Part shown: piece after piece, positions 1-7,983 of the stretch
How the letters are laid out: each line of letters begins with the position of its first letter
Position numbering within the stretch: the stretch's first letter is position 1
Assembly: GCF_013414345.1 (NCBI RefSeq)
Contig: NZ_CP058670.1
Coordinates: 372,001-436,000 of the forward strand
DNA: 64,000 bases
Direction: 5' to 3'
From: Microcella indica
GTDB lineage: Bacteria > Actinomycetota > Actinomycetes > Actinomycetales > Microbacteriaceae
The notes under the pieces: model-generated
What the model saw: the letters and a program-made list of their open reading frames with translations, nothing else
What the model was told of the DNA's origin: nothing
The model's database searches: none
Translations under genes and position numbers: made by a program

Positions 1-157
1 CAACGAGTACCACCTGTTCCACGCGACGCGGGGTGAACTGCTCGCCCGCGCAGGCCGCCCCGCTGCCGCGAGCTTCGAGCGTGCGCGGGGGCTCACGAGC
101 AACGAGGGTGAGCGGCGGCATCTCGAGCGGCGGGCCGCCGAGACCTCTGGCGGCTAG
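1..157 (+). CDS. ECF RNA polymerase sigma factor, C-terminal end (partial)
   Basis: This is the last 51 codons of a gene that begins before the window, read from base 2 to the TAG at 155-157. The peptide contains YHLFHATRGELLARAGR followed by a repeat-like helix with FERARGLTSNEGERRHLERR. That is the usual C-terminal signature of actinobacterial ECF sigma factors with a DUF6596 tail. Only the tail is visible, so neither the sigma2/sigma4 regions nor the start can be checked. Its stop overlaps the stop of the convergent DUF2207 gene within the palindrome CTAG. The family call rests on the tail motif alone. Confidence 0.65.
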   Translation, partial: NEYHLFHATRGELLARAGRPAAASFERARGLTSNEGERRHLERRAAETSGG

Positions 158-2001
158 CGACCGCCGCCGCCTCCACCCCCGCCGCCTCCGCCGGAGAAGC
201 CTCCGCCGAACGAGCCGCCCGAGAAGCTGCCGCCCCCGCTGCCCGACCACGAGGAGCTCGAGGCGGGCGCCGTGGTCGTCGCGGTCATCCCGCGCACGGC
301 CGAGGCGAAGAGGGCGACCTCGAAGCCGCTGCGGCCCACGAACCAGTCGGGAGTCTCGTCGAGGGCGGCGACGTGCAGCTCGAGCTCGCGCATCCACTGA
401 TCTTCGACGCCCCAGACGACCGCCCACGGCAGCAGCTTCTCGTACAGCTTCACGAGCTCGAGCTCGTCGCCCACGTCGATGCGCTCGGCGCCCTGGGGGC
501 TCTGCAGCATGCGCAACCTGTCCTGCTCGGCGACCGTGAGGTAGAGCTTCATGCCCTCGAGGTGGTCGCGTGCCTCGCGGCCCTTCTCCGTTAGCTGAAG
601 CGGTCGCAGTGCGAGCGCGAAGGCGACGATCCCCGCCACGAACGTGACGGGGATTGCCAGCAGGGCGAAGGGACTCGCGTCGTTGAAGACCTCCACCGAG
701 ATGCCGACCGTGATGAAGGCCGCGAATCCGATCACCATCTGCGCCACGACCGTGAGCCAGCCGAATCCAATGCCGCTCGGCTTTCGCTGGAAGCCCTCGG
801 TGACGAGCGAGGCGCGCGCCTCGGTGGACAACTTCGTGAGGCGCGCTCCGAGGGCCGAATCGTAGGTGCCGTACTCGCGCAGCTCGCCGGCGTCGCGCGT
901 GCGACCGAAGAGGGCGGTGAGCACCGCGCGGTCGAGCACGTCGGTGCGGTCGTCACTGAGGTACTGCAGCGTGTACGGGGCTGCATCTTTCTCGACGGAG
1001 TAGGCAAGGATGCGCAGATTCTTGCGTACGGCCAGCCTGACGACGGCGGCAGGAATCGCCGAGGTGGATCGCCCCAGCAGTTGCGCAGACTGGAGGATGT
1101 CGATGCCGGAAGGCTCGGTGTACTGCGGAATGATGACGCCGCGCCCTTTCGCGCCGCCTCCCGCGCGCACGCGGGACACGATCGACGCGACAAGAGCGCC
1201 TGCGCTCGCGAGACCCAGCCCGCCCGAGACGAGGTGCATCCACCACGGCAGCGGGGGCGGGGGCGGCGGAGCTATCGGGCGCACCGGATCAGGCGTGAGG
1301 AACGTGTCGGGATCGAAGCCGATCGCGACCGTGACCGTCTCCCCGGGTGCGAGGTCGGTCGCGCTCGCCGTGAAGGTCGTGCCGTCATCGTCGATCGTGC
1401 ACTGCTCGTCCTCGCCGAAGGCACCGACGTAGCATGCGGCATTGCCCGTGAGCGCTTCGGCGACGTCCGGGGCGAGGGTCACCGTCGCGCTCACCTCGCC
1501 GAACGGCTGCTGCCATCCGGTGCCGTTGACGTCCCAGTAGAACTCGTCGGAGGCGGTGTCGTCGAACGATCGCACGACGTTCTGCTGCGTGTAGGAGATG
1601 ACGTAGGTCTGCACACCGCGCACGAACTCGTCGGTGCCGAGGGCGAGCTCGACGAAGCCGCCCGCATAGTAGGGCTCGTAGTAGACCGGGTCGCCGTTCG
1701 CATCCGTGACGCCGTTGATCGTCGTGTTGAGCGGAACGCCGTCGTAGTCGTCAGGGATGGCGCGGATGATGCCGCGGTTCTGATCGAAGTCGGGGAAGCG
1801 GGCGACGATCGTCTCGACGACCTCGAGCGTGGCGGTGCCGTCGGCCTCGCGGCTGAGCGTGTAGTCGGCATCGAAGGAGTCGAACGTGAAGTCGCTGACG
1901 TCGCTCTTCAGCGCAGTGGCGATCGCGGCCGTCGGCGTGAGGGAGAGGGCGAACCCGGCGGCGAGCGCGAGGGTGAGGGCGAACCGTGCGGGTGTGCGCA
2001 T
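154..2001 (-). CDS. DUF2207 domain-containing membrane protein
   Basis: A 615-residue membrane protein of the DUF2207 (YciQ-like) family, whose function is unknown. I start it at the ATG at 2001 because it is followed at once by a signal peptide (RTPARFALTLALAAG); the frame stays open upstream but overlaps the next gene. After the signal comes an extracytoplasmic DUF2207 domain of about 300 residues, a proline-rich stretch and a membrane segment (WWMHLVSGGLGLASAG). A cytoplasmic region and two more membrane helices (WLTVVAQMVIGFAAF and FALLAIPVTFVAGIVAF) follow. The C-terminus is a Ser/Gly-rich tail ending in a run of glycines, as is common in this family. It converges on the sigma-factor gene with overlapping stops. 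Confidence 0.85.
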   Translation of the reverse strand: MRTPARFALTLALAAGFALSLTPTAAIATALKSDVSDFTFDSFDADYTLSREADGTATLEVVETIVARFPDFDQNRGIIRAIPDDYDGVPLNTTINGVTDANGDPVYYEPYYAGGFVELALGTDEFVRGVQTYVISYTQQNVVRSFDDTASDEFYWDVNGTGWQQPFGEVSATVTLAPDVAEALTGNAACYVGAFGEDEQCTIDDDGTTFTASATDLAPGETVTVAIGFDPDTFLTPDPVRPIAPPPPPPLPWWMHLVSGGLGLASAGALVASIVSRVRAGGGAKGRGVIIPQYTEPSGIDILQSAQLLGRSTSAIPAAVVRLAVRKNLRILAYSVEKDAAPYTLQYLSDDRTDVLDRAVLTALFGRTRDAGELREYGTYDSALGARLTKLSTEARASLVTEGFQRKPSGIGFGWLTVVAQMVIGFAAFITVGISVEVFNDASPFALLAIPVTFVAGIVAFALALRPLQLTEKGREARDHLEGMKLYLTVAEQDRLRMLQSPQGAERIDVGDELELVKLYEKLLPWAVVWGVEDQWMRELELHVAALDETPDWFVGRSGFEVALFASAVRGMTATTTAPASSSSWSGSGGGSFSGGSFGGGFSGGGGGGGGGGGR

Positions 2002-2065
2002 GCTGGCAACACTAGCGAGCATCGCTCGAACGCTCAGGAAGGAGAGCCTCCGGCAAGATGGCCTC

Positions 2066-2428
2066 ATGAGCAACGAGCGCGACGAGCACGGTGTGGCCGA
2101 CGCTCTCGCCCGCCGCCGCGCTGAGGCTGCCGCCCGAGTCGAGCAACTTCGCCACGAGCTACGCGCTGTGCAGAGTGCGCGATCGAACAATTCGGACGAC
2201 GACGAGCATGATCCTGAGGGCGCCACGATGTCGCAAGCCTGGTCGCAGGTCTCGGGCGTGCTCGACTCTGCGGTGCGCGAGCTCGACGAGCTCGACACCG
2301 CTCTCGAGCGGGTGGCGACGGGCGACTACGGAATCTGCCGGCGCTGCGGGCGGGCCATCGACCCGGCCCGACTGGATGCTCGGCCCGCGGCCGCGCTCTG
2401 CATCGACTGCGCTCGGCTCGACGGCTGA
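2066..2428 (+). CDS. TraR/DksA-type C4 zinc-finger protein
   Basis: A 120-residue protein with the DksA/TraR architecture. The N-terminal two thirds is charged and helical, a coiled-coil candidate. The C-terminal zinc finger has paired cysteines in GICRRCGRAI and LCIDCARL. Proteins of this fold bind the RNA polymerase secondary channel or act as small regulators. The start at 2066 (MSNERDEHG) is chosen because upstream codons overlap the divergent DUF2207 gene and look non-coding. The short spacing implies a shared divergent promoter region at about 2002-2065. The tRNA-Arg gene follows 34 bp downstream. The target of regulation cannot be read from the sequence. Confidence 0.85.
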   Translation: MSNERDEHGVADALARRRAEAAARVEQLRHELRAVQSARSNNSDDDEHDPEGATMSQAWSQVSGVLDSAVRELDELDTALERVATGDYGICRRCGRAIDPARLDARPAAALCIDCARLDG

Positions 2429-2461
2429 GCGCTGGCACTCCTGCTTTAGAGTGGATGCACC

Positions 2462-2533
2462 GCCTCTGTAGCTCAATGGAAGAGCAGTTCCGTCCTAAGG
2501 AAAGGGTTGGGGGTTCGAGTCCCTCCAGGGGCA
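2462..2533 (+). tRNA. tRNA-Arg (anticodon CCT)
   Basis: A cloverleaf can be drawn. Acceptor GCCTCTG (2462-2468) pairs with CAGGGGC (2526-2532) with one G-U pair. The D arm is GCTC/GAGC, the anticodon loop GTCCTAA gives CCT (codon AGG), and the T arm carries TTCGAGT. The discriminator is A at 2533; CCA is not encoded. The 3' end is the integration site of the adjacent island and is repeated at 14863-14884. Confidence 0.93.
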
Positions 2534-2536
2534 CCG
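2515..2536 (+). repeat. Left attachment-type repeat (attL) in the tRNA-Arg 3' end
   Basis: Twenty-two bases, from the T loop to just past the tRNA, are identical to 14863-14884. The four preceding bases (GGGG) also match, with one mismatch at 2514. A duplicated tRNA 3' end is the usual mark of integrase-mediated insertion. Confidence 0.85.
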
Positions 2537-2538
2537 AC

Positions 2539-2560
2539 CGGAATATCCGACCGGAATATC
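2539..2560 (+). repeat. Island-end repeat, inverted relative to 5366-5387
   Basis: The 22 bases just inside the left border consist of two near-copies of CCGGAATATC. The same sequence, with two C/T changes, occurs on the opposite strand at 5366-5387, directly before the first recombinase-tail module. It could be a recombinase arm or binding site. No function is shown. Confidence 0.6.
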
Positions 2561-2667
2561 TCAATAGGCGATCCATCAGCAATTTTGGACTGCTGTCGGC
2601 TCCGTTTTTGGTGTCACGAGCGGCTCGCTGCCGAACCGCGATCGGCCCAGCCTGATGAGTGTCTCAG

Positions 2668-4020
2668 TCAGAGCATGGAGCCGAGATCGGAGCCAACGGA
2701 AGGGTAGGTAGCCGTCGCGGATTTCAGCTGTCGGGTGGTGAGGCCGAGCTTGATAGCAAGGCCGAAGGTGTTGATCACTTCCGAGTAGCCGGGGCCGAGG
2801 AGGTGCGCCCCGAGGATCTGATCGGTCGCTGAGTCGACGATCACCTTGGTGGCGGCTGTGGTTTCACCGACACGGTAATTGCTGTACCAGCCACTGGTGT
2901 CGTGGAACCGTACGGAGGTCTCGCGGCCGTCGCGAGCGGCTTCATGCTCGAGCATCCCGACTCGATTCAGCTCCGGGATTGTGAACACGGTAGACGGCAC
3001 ACCGGCATAGTCGGGCACCGTCTCGGTGCCCTTGATCATGTTGGATGCGGCCACCTTGCCCTCGAAGACTGCCACGGGTGTGAGGCGCTCGCCGGGGGTG
3101 TCCGCCGCGTCACCTGCGGCGTAGACCGACGGATTGCTGCGGCTCTGCAAGTGCCCGAGCACGTCGATACCCTGTGGCCCCGACGCGATATCGGCTGCAG
3201 CAAGGTCGAGGCCGTTGAAGTTGGGAACGCGCCCCGCGCCATGCACGACCAAGTCTGTGTCGATGGTGGTCGTGGCACCGTCCTGATCGACCGCGACGTT
3301 AAACCGTGTGGGCGTGCGAGTGACTCCGCTGACGGAGCTGCTGTGGTTCACGCGTATCCCTGCCTGCTCGGTGCGGCGCACGAGCAGGTCGACGAGATCC
3401 GGGTCGAATGCACGCAGCGGACGTTCGCCGTGATCGATGATCACGCAGTCCACGCCAGCGCGCGCTGCGATGTGGGCGAACTCGAACGAGATGAATCCGC
3501 CGCCGACAAACACGATCCTGGCGGGCAGCGCTTCGAGGTTGAGGAATTCGGTGCTGTCGATCAGGTACTCATGGCCGGGGAACTCAAGCGGTCGGGGCCG
3601 TGCCCCCGTGGCGATGAGGAATCGTCTCGCGGAATGCTGTTCGCCGTTGATCTCGAGGTCGTGAGGGCTGACGAATCGGGCGTCCCCGTGAAATGTGGAT
3701 ACGCCGTTTCGCTTGAGCCTGGACTCCATGGCGTCAGGAACGTCGTCGGTGAAGCCGTGCTTGTGCTGCATCAGTGCTGGCCAGTCGAGCGCGAGCCCGT
3801 TCTGGTCGATGCCCTTGCCCTGCATCAGGCGAGCATCGTCGATGACCTCCGCACCACGGCGCAGAATCTTCTTCGGGTCGCAGCCGCGCAGGGCACATGT
3901 GCCCCCATAGGGGAGGGTGTCGACGATGCCGACGCGCCAGCCGTGGGATGCACAGCGGTTAGCTGCGGTGATTCCTGCCATCCCCGCGCCGATGACGAAC
4001 AGGTCGTATTCCTCGCTCAC
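2668..4020 (-). CDS. FAD-dependent pyridine nucleotide-disulfide oxidoreductase (mercuric/glutathione reductase-like)
   Basis: A 450-residue flavoprotein of the class I disulfide reductase family. The N-terminus has the FAD dinucleotide fold (VIGAGMAGITAA), followed by the redox-active pair in GGTCALRGCDPKK (Cys-X4-Cys). A central NAD(P)H fold (VFVGGGFISFEFA) and the second FAD motif (YAAGDAADT) follow. The C-terminal dimerisation domain ends in TYPSVGSDLGSML and lacks the paired cysteines that MerA uses to bind Hg(II). It is therefore MerA-like rather than a proven mercuric reductase. It is the last gene of a two-gene minus-strand operon with the thioredoxin-like gene, driven from the MerR-type promoter at 4392-4422. 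The role is probably reduction of metal or thiol adducts. Confidence 0.8.
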   Translation of the reverse strand: MSEEYDLFVIGAGMAGITAANRCASHGWRVGIVDTLPYGGTCALRGCDPKKILRRGAEVIDDARLMQGKGIDQNGLALDWPALMQHKHGFTDDVPDAMESRLKRNGVSTFHGDARFVSPHDLEINGEQHSARRFLIATGARPRPLEFPGHEYLIDSTEFLNLEALPARIVFVGGGFISFEFAHIAARAGVDCVIIDHGERPLRAFDPDLVDLLVRRTEQAGIRVNHSSSVSGVTRTPTRFNVAVDQDGATTTIDTDLVVHGAGRVPNFNGLDLAAADIASGPQGIDVLGHLQSRSNPSVYAAGDAADTPGERLTPVAVFEGKVAASNMIKGTETVPDYAGVPSTVFTIPELNRVGMLEHEAARDGRETSVRFHDTSGWYSNYRVGETTAATKVIVDSATDQILGAHLLGPGYSEVINTFGLAIKLGLTTRQLKSATATYPSVGSDLGSML

Positions 4021-4087
4021 AGATTTCCTCCCATTGGCCTTAGCGATAGGGAACGATGAACGGGAACCATGTGCGCACTGAGTCTTC

Positions 4088-4384
4088 TCATGCGGGGATC
4101 GCGTCGCGCAGCTGTTCCAGTGTGGGGGAGCCGGCTAATCCAGCTGGCGTCCCGTACACGCGGCAGGCGAGCCCGACGTCGGCCGATGGGTCGGCGAAGC
4201 GATCTACTCCATCCACAAGAATGCTCGGCGAGCCACGAAAGCCGATCGCCTCTGCCTCTTCCAAGGTTTCGACCAGCCTGTGGTTCACGGTGATGCCAGG
4301 GCGGTCCGCCGCGATAGTCGCCAATCGTTCGGCCGCGATCAACCAGTTTGGGCACCCGTCGAAGTACTGCAGCGTGATTTCCAT
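4088..4384 (-). CDS. Small thioredoxin-fold protein of a MerR-controlled operon
   Basis: A 98-residue protein beginning MEITLQYFDGCPNW, with one cysteine at the usual active-site position. It ends in a thioredoxin-like region with a cis-proline type segment (GSPSILVDGV). Proteins of this kind are common beside MerR and mercuric-reductase-like genes in actinobacteria and are annotated as thioredoxin family proteins. The single-cysteine motif suggests metal or thiol binding rather than a classical dithiol reductase. The start codon lies only about 7 bases downstream of the -10 hexamer, so the mRNA is likely leaderless. The reductase gene follows 67 bp downstream. Confidence 0.7.
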   Translation of the reverse strand: MEITLQYFDGCPNWLIAAERLATIAADRPGITVNHRLVETLEEAEAIGFRGSPSILVDGVDRFADPSADVGLACRVYGTPAGLAGSPTLEQLRDAIPA

Positions 4385-4391
4385 TCTCGAA

Positions 4392-4422
4392 CCATAAACG
4401 TTGTAGCGCGATACAAGGTCAA
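4392..4422 (-). promoter_or_regulatory. MerR-type promoter with 19-bp spacer and operator dyad
   Basis: On the minus strand there is a -35 TTGACC (4417-4422) and a -10 TTATGG (4392-4397), separated by 19 bp. The spacer contains the perfect dyad TTGTA-N6-TACAA (4401-4416). An overlong spacer with a dyad is the hallmark of promoters untwisted by MerR-family activators. The merR gene starts 16 bp away on the plus strand. Confidence 0.8.
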
Positions 4423-4438
4423 GTGGTGAAATGGGCCT

Positions 4439-4843
4439 ATGAAGATTGGCGATCTATCCACAGCCAGCGGTGTGCCCTCGCAGACAATTCGGTTCTACGA
4501 GCGACGGGGACTGATATCGCCGTCTGCGCGTGGAGGCAATGGGTATCGCCGATATGACGACGCGGCCAAATCGCGCCTCACCTTCATTCGATCTGCTCAG
4601 GCGGCAGGCCTGACGCTCGCTGAGATCGCCAGCATCATCAACATCCGTGAGGCCGGCGAAACACCCTGCGAGCACGCGTCGGCGCTTCTTGCCACGAAGC
4701 TTGAGGACGTGCAGCGCCGGCAACGCGAACTTGCTGTCCTGGAAGCAGAGTTGCATCAGATGATCGCCGCGAGTCGAGAGCTAGACCCCACCGACTGTGA
4801 ACCGGGCAGCGTCTGCAACGTCATAGTGAAGGTCGGTCAATAA
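4439..4843 (+). CDS. MerR-family metal-responsive transcriptional regulator
   Basis: A 134-residue MerR-family protein. The N-terminal winged helix is clear (MKIGDLSTASGVPSQTIRFYERRGL), followed by the second part of the DNA-binding domain and a dimerisation helix. Three cysteines, C77, C120 and C126, lie at positions resembling the three Hg(II)-binding cysteines of MerR proteins, so a thiophilic metal ligand is likely. Mercury, zinc, lead or cadmium cannot be told apart by eye. It is divergent from the thioredoxin/reductase operon and should bind the dyad at 4401-4416 to activate it. The gene is nearly leaderless, with no strong ribosome site before the ATG at 4439. Confidence 0.85.
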   Translation: MKIGDLSTASGVPSQTIRFYERRGLISPSARGGNGYRRYDDAAKSRLTFIRSAQAAGLTLAEIASIINIREAGETPCEHASALLATKLEDVQRRQRELAVLEAELHQMIAASRELDPTDCEPGSVCNVIVKVGQ

Positions 4844-4941
4844 CGTGATGGGGACGCCCAGAGTGCCGCCTTCCCCGAGGACCCTGATTCAGCCGCAGCC
4901 GCAGCAGCAACAGCGCGGTCCGGTGTCGAAGTCGCCATTGT

Positions 4942-5364
4942 TCAGCGACCGAGTGGGCGTCGAATCTGGACTCCTGCCTCGCGTAGCGCTCTCAGGACTG
5001 TGTGATTGTCGTAACCCAATCTTCGGCCAATCGTGCCGCTCGACTCACCTTGTTCATACAGCTCTGCCGCGAGCGTGATCTCGACCGAACTCATTCCCCG
5101 CGACGTGGCAACTCCTCGGATCGCCAGCACCTTCGCCGCCGTTGTACGTGAGATGCGGAACTCACGTGCGACCTGCCGCATGTTCCGGACCTCGTCATAT
5201 CGGGCCACAAGTTCGTCTACTTCCCGTTCGCGTAACTGGCGTGCTCTGCGGGAAGTTCCGGACACCCCCTCTTCAGGGCGGTCTCGCTTCATCGATCGGA
5301 ACAGTAGTTCCTGAGGTGGCGTCTGACCCGCCGGGGGGTTCGAGTAGACCTGCAGCAGGTGCAC
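4942..5364 (-). CDS. Recombinase-tail helix-turn-helix protein, module 1
   Basis: A 140-residue product starting at a GTG with VHLLQVYSNP, followed by a basic linker. Two helix-turn-helix units follow: one around VAREFRISRTTAAKVLAIRG, and one around AAELYEQGESSGTIGRRLGY with DNHTVLRALREAGVQ. It is clearly homologous to the products at 11959-12720 and 14309-14731. In the 11959-12720 copy the same module is fused behind the C-terminus of a large serine recombinase, so this stand-alone copy is best seen as a detached recombinase DNA-binding tail. No catalytic domain is present. Whether it is expressed is unknown; no clear ribosome site was seen. Confidence 0.55.
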   Translation of the reverse strand: MHLLQVYSNPPAGQTPPQELLFRSMKRDRPEEGVSGTSRRARQLREREVDELVARYDEVRNMRQVAREFRISRTTAAKVLAIRGVATSRGMSSVEITLAAELYEQGESSGTIGRRLGYDNHTVLRALREAGVQIRRPLGR

Positions 5365-5365
5365 T

Positions 5366-5387
5366 GGTATTCCGGTCGGGTATTCCG
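5366..5387 (-). repeat. Inverted partner of the 2539-2560 repeat
   Basis: Read on the minus strand this matches 2539-2560 at 20 of 22 positions. It abuts position 5364, where the homology among the three recombinase-tail modules begins. Confidence 0.6.
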
Positions 5388-5527
5388 CTCGGGGGAGCTA
5401 CTCGTCACCCCTGCACTTGCAGAGCTCGTTTTCGCCCCTGCCTCTTGCGGGGACATCTGTCGTCGGTGGGTAGACCGATCTCGTCCATCGAGTGTTCAAT
5501 CACGCGCCTCCAAAAGCCTATACGCAT

Positions 5528-5544
5528 ATACCCCCCTGGGGTAT
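5528..5544 (+). promoter_or_regulatory. CsoR-type copper operator upstream of the copper ATPase
   Basis: ATACCCC-CCT-GGGGTAT is a 17-bp G/C-tract palindrome of the kind bound by CsoR repressors. It lies 36 bp before the ATPase start. A second, similar site is at 9919-9935. The gene for a CsoR protein is encoded at 7973-8272 in the same operon. Confidence 0.8.
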
Positions 5545-5580
5545 GCTGGGGTAAGAAGCCCCTGCGGGTAAGGAGAAGCA

Positions 5581-7983
5581 ATGCAGCACCACGATCACAA
5601 TGTCCACCCTTCGCTGGCATCGACGAGCACACCGGAGTCGAAGCTTGCGGTGTGTCCTGTGATGCCTAACAACGCGGTCGTGAAGAGCGACTCAGAGGAA
5701 GCAGGTCTCTACCGAGATTTTCACGGGCAAAGGTACTGGCTGTGCTGCGAAGGATGCGTCCTCCGCTTTGACGCGGATCCGGAGAAGTTCGCGGCCTCTG
5801 CTGAAACGCTCCCGTCTCCCCACGAAGTGATCCGGCGACGAGCGGCGTCCGAAGACAAGCACGCCCACAATGCCCCCACCCACCATGAGCATGGTGGACA
5901 TCAGTCGTCGGACCAATCCGCGATGCAACACGGTGCGCACGCTGGCCACGCTGGTCACGCTGGTCACGGTGATCACGTGGGTCAGTTCCGACGTCTCTTC
6001 TGGATCATGTTGGTGCTGGCAGTGCCAGTGGTTGGGCTCTCGAGCATGTTCGCCATGCTTCTTGGCTACGAACTTCCTGACTGGCCTTGGGTGACCTGGG
6101 TTTCGCCGCTGTTCGGTTCGGCCATGTATTTCTGGGGTGGTCGGCCCTTCCTGGTGGGAGCAGTCTCGGAAATCCGATCCCGCAAGCCGGGAATGATGCT
6201 GCTCATTGGACTTGCCATCACCGTCGCATTCGTCGCGTCGCTCGGCGCAAGCCTTGGGCTCCTTGATCATCAGCTCGACTTTTGGTGGGAGCTTGCACTG
6301 CTGATCGTCATCATGCTCCTTGGTCACTGGATCGAAATGCGTTCCCTCGCGCAAACGACATCGGCGCTTGACTCGCTGGCCGCTTTGCTTCCTGACGAGG
6401 CGGAAGTCGTGGACGGAGATCAGTTCCGCACAGTCGCGCCGGCAAATCTGGAACTCGGCGACGTGGTTGTGGTGCGTCCTGGTGGTCGCGTTCCGGCGGA
6501 CGGCCGGGTCGTTTCTGGTTCTGCGAGCATGGACGAGTCGATGATCACCGGTGAGTCACAGACTGTGACACGGAGTGAAGGTGCAATCGTCGTCGCTGGC
6601 ACAATCGCGACCGACTCATCGATCCGTGTTGAGATCACCGCGGTGGGCGACGACACTGCGTTGGCAGGCATTCAGCGCCTGGTCACCGAGGCGCAGAATT
6701 CGACGTCGCGTGCACAACGGATCGCAGACCGCGCTGCCGCCTGGCTATTCTGGTTCGCGCTTGCCGCCGGAGTCGTCACTGCGGTCGTGTGGAGCCTTGT
6801 TGGTCTTCCGGAGGATGCGGTCATTCGAACCGTTACGGTGCTGGTCATTGCCTGCCCGCATGCCCTCGGTCTTGCCATTCCGCTCGTTGTTTCGATCGCG
6901 ACCGAGCGAGCTGCTCGTGGAGGCGTTCTCATTAAGGATCGCCTCGCGCTTGAAAGCATGCGGACAGTTGACACCATCCTGTTTGACAAGACGGGCACCC
7001 TCACAAAGGGTGAGCCGACGGTCACTTCAGTCGAAGCGATTGATGGGTTCACCCAAGATCAGGTCATAGCGCTCGCTGCCGCGGCTGAGTCCGACTCCGA
7101 ACACCCGCTGGCTCGTGCAATCGTCGAGTCTGCACGACGCCGCGGCATCGACGTGCCAACGGCGAGTGCCTTCACCTCTTCCCCAGCAGTTGGCGTGACC
7201 GCGCTCGTCGAGCGCAAGAAAGTTCGCGTGGGCGGGCCACACCTCCTTACTGAAGAGAACGGGACAGAGCTCGCAATCGCGGATGAGTGGCGCAAGGAGG
7301 GAGCAATCATCCTCCACGTCGTGTCGGACGGAACAGTGGTCGGGGCGTTGCGCCTGGCTGACGCGATCAGAGATGAATCTCGAAAAGCGGTAGAGGCGTT
7401 GCATGCTCTTGGACGTCAGGTCGTGATGATCACGGGTGATGCCGAGGCAGTCGCTCACACGGTTGCGGCCGAACTCGGTATCGATCGTGTCTTTGCTGGC
7501 GTTCGCCCGGAGCACAAGGCCGCCAAGGTGCGGGAGCTTCAAGACGAAGGTCGCTCGGTCGCGATGATCGGTGATGGCGTCAATGACGCTCCAGCCCTTG
7601 CACAAGCAGACGTCGGTATCGCCATTGGGGCAGGTACTGATGTCGCCATCGCTTCGGCCGGGGTAATTCTCGCGAGCTCCGACCCGCGATCGGTGCTGTC
7701 GGTGATTCAGCTCTCGAAGGCTTCCTATCGAAAAATGAAGCAGAACTTGTGGTGGGCGGCGGGCTACAACCTCCTCTCGGTGCCGCTTGCTGCTGGTGTG
7801 CTAGCGCCAATCGGGTTCGTGCTGCCCATGTCCATCGGGGCTGTCCTGATGTCGGTTTCTACCATCGTGGTCGCATTGAACGCGCAGTGGCTGCGACGCC
7901 TTGACCTGAAACCCGAGGCGAGCGTGAAGGCCATCCTGGGTTCGGTATCCCCGCCGAAGAGGGAGGTTGCGCATGTCAGCTGA
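5581..7983 (+). CDS. copB: CopB-type P1B heavy-metal (copper) translocating ATPase
   Basis: An 800-residue P-type ATPase that should pump copper or silver out across the membrane. The N-terminus is a YHS-like metal-binding domain (CPVM at residues 25-28, CCEGC at 55-59). A His-rich linker (about 95-135) with HAGHAGHAGHG follows. The actuator motif TGES is present, the metal site is CPH (C425-P-H427), the phosphorylation site is DKTGT (D469), and the hinge is GDGVND. A CPH rather than CPC motif is typical of the CopB/P1B-3 group. The ribosome site AAGGAG precedes the ATG at 5581. The gene is followed by csoR (overlapping its end by 11 bp) and lies behind a CsoR operator. Confidence 0.92.
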   Translation: MQHHDHNVHPSLASTSTPESKLAVCPVMPNNAVVKSDSEEAGLYRDFHGQRYWLCCEGCVLRFDADPEKFAASAETLPSPHEVIRRRAASEDKHAHNAPTHHEHGGHQSSDQSAMQHGAHAGHAGHAGHGDHVGQFRRLFWIMLVLAVPVVGLSSMFAMLLGYELPDWPWVTWVSPLFGSAMYFWGGRPFLVGAVSEIRSRKPGMMLLIGLAITVAFVASLGASLGLLDHQLDFWWELALLIVIMLLGHWIEMRSLAQTTSALDSLAALLPDEAEVVDGDQFRTVAPANLELGDVVVVRPGGRVPADGRVVSGSASMDESMITGESQTVTRSEGAIVVAGTIATDSSIRVEITAVGDDTALAGIQRLVTEAQNSTSRAQRIADRAAAWLFWFALAAGVVTAVVWSLVGLPEDAVIRTVTVLVIACPHALGLAIPLVVSIATERAARGGVLIKDRLALESMRTVDTILFDKTGTLTKGEPTVTSVEAIDGFTQDQVIALAAAAESDSEHPLARAIVESARRRGIDVPTASAFTSSPAVGVTALVERKKVRVGGPHLLTEENGTELAIADEWRKEGAIILHVVSDGTVVGALRLADAIRDESRKAVEALHALGRQVVMITGDAEAVAHTVAAELGIDRVFAGVRPEHKAAKVRELQDEGRSVAMIGDGVNDAPALAQADVGIAIGAGTDVAIASAGVILASSDPRSVLSVIQLSKASYRKMKQNLWWAAGYNLLSVPLAAGVLAPIGFVLPMSIGAVLMSVSTIVVALNAQWLRRLDLKPEASVKAILGSVSPPKREVAHVS

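Noticed and set aside
2668-4020. Calling the disulfide reductase MerA
   Set aside because: The C-terminal cysteine pair needed for Hg(II) is absent and no merT, merP or merB genes accompany it.
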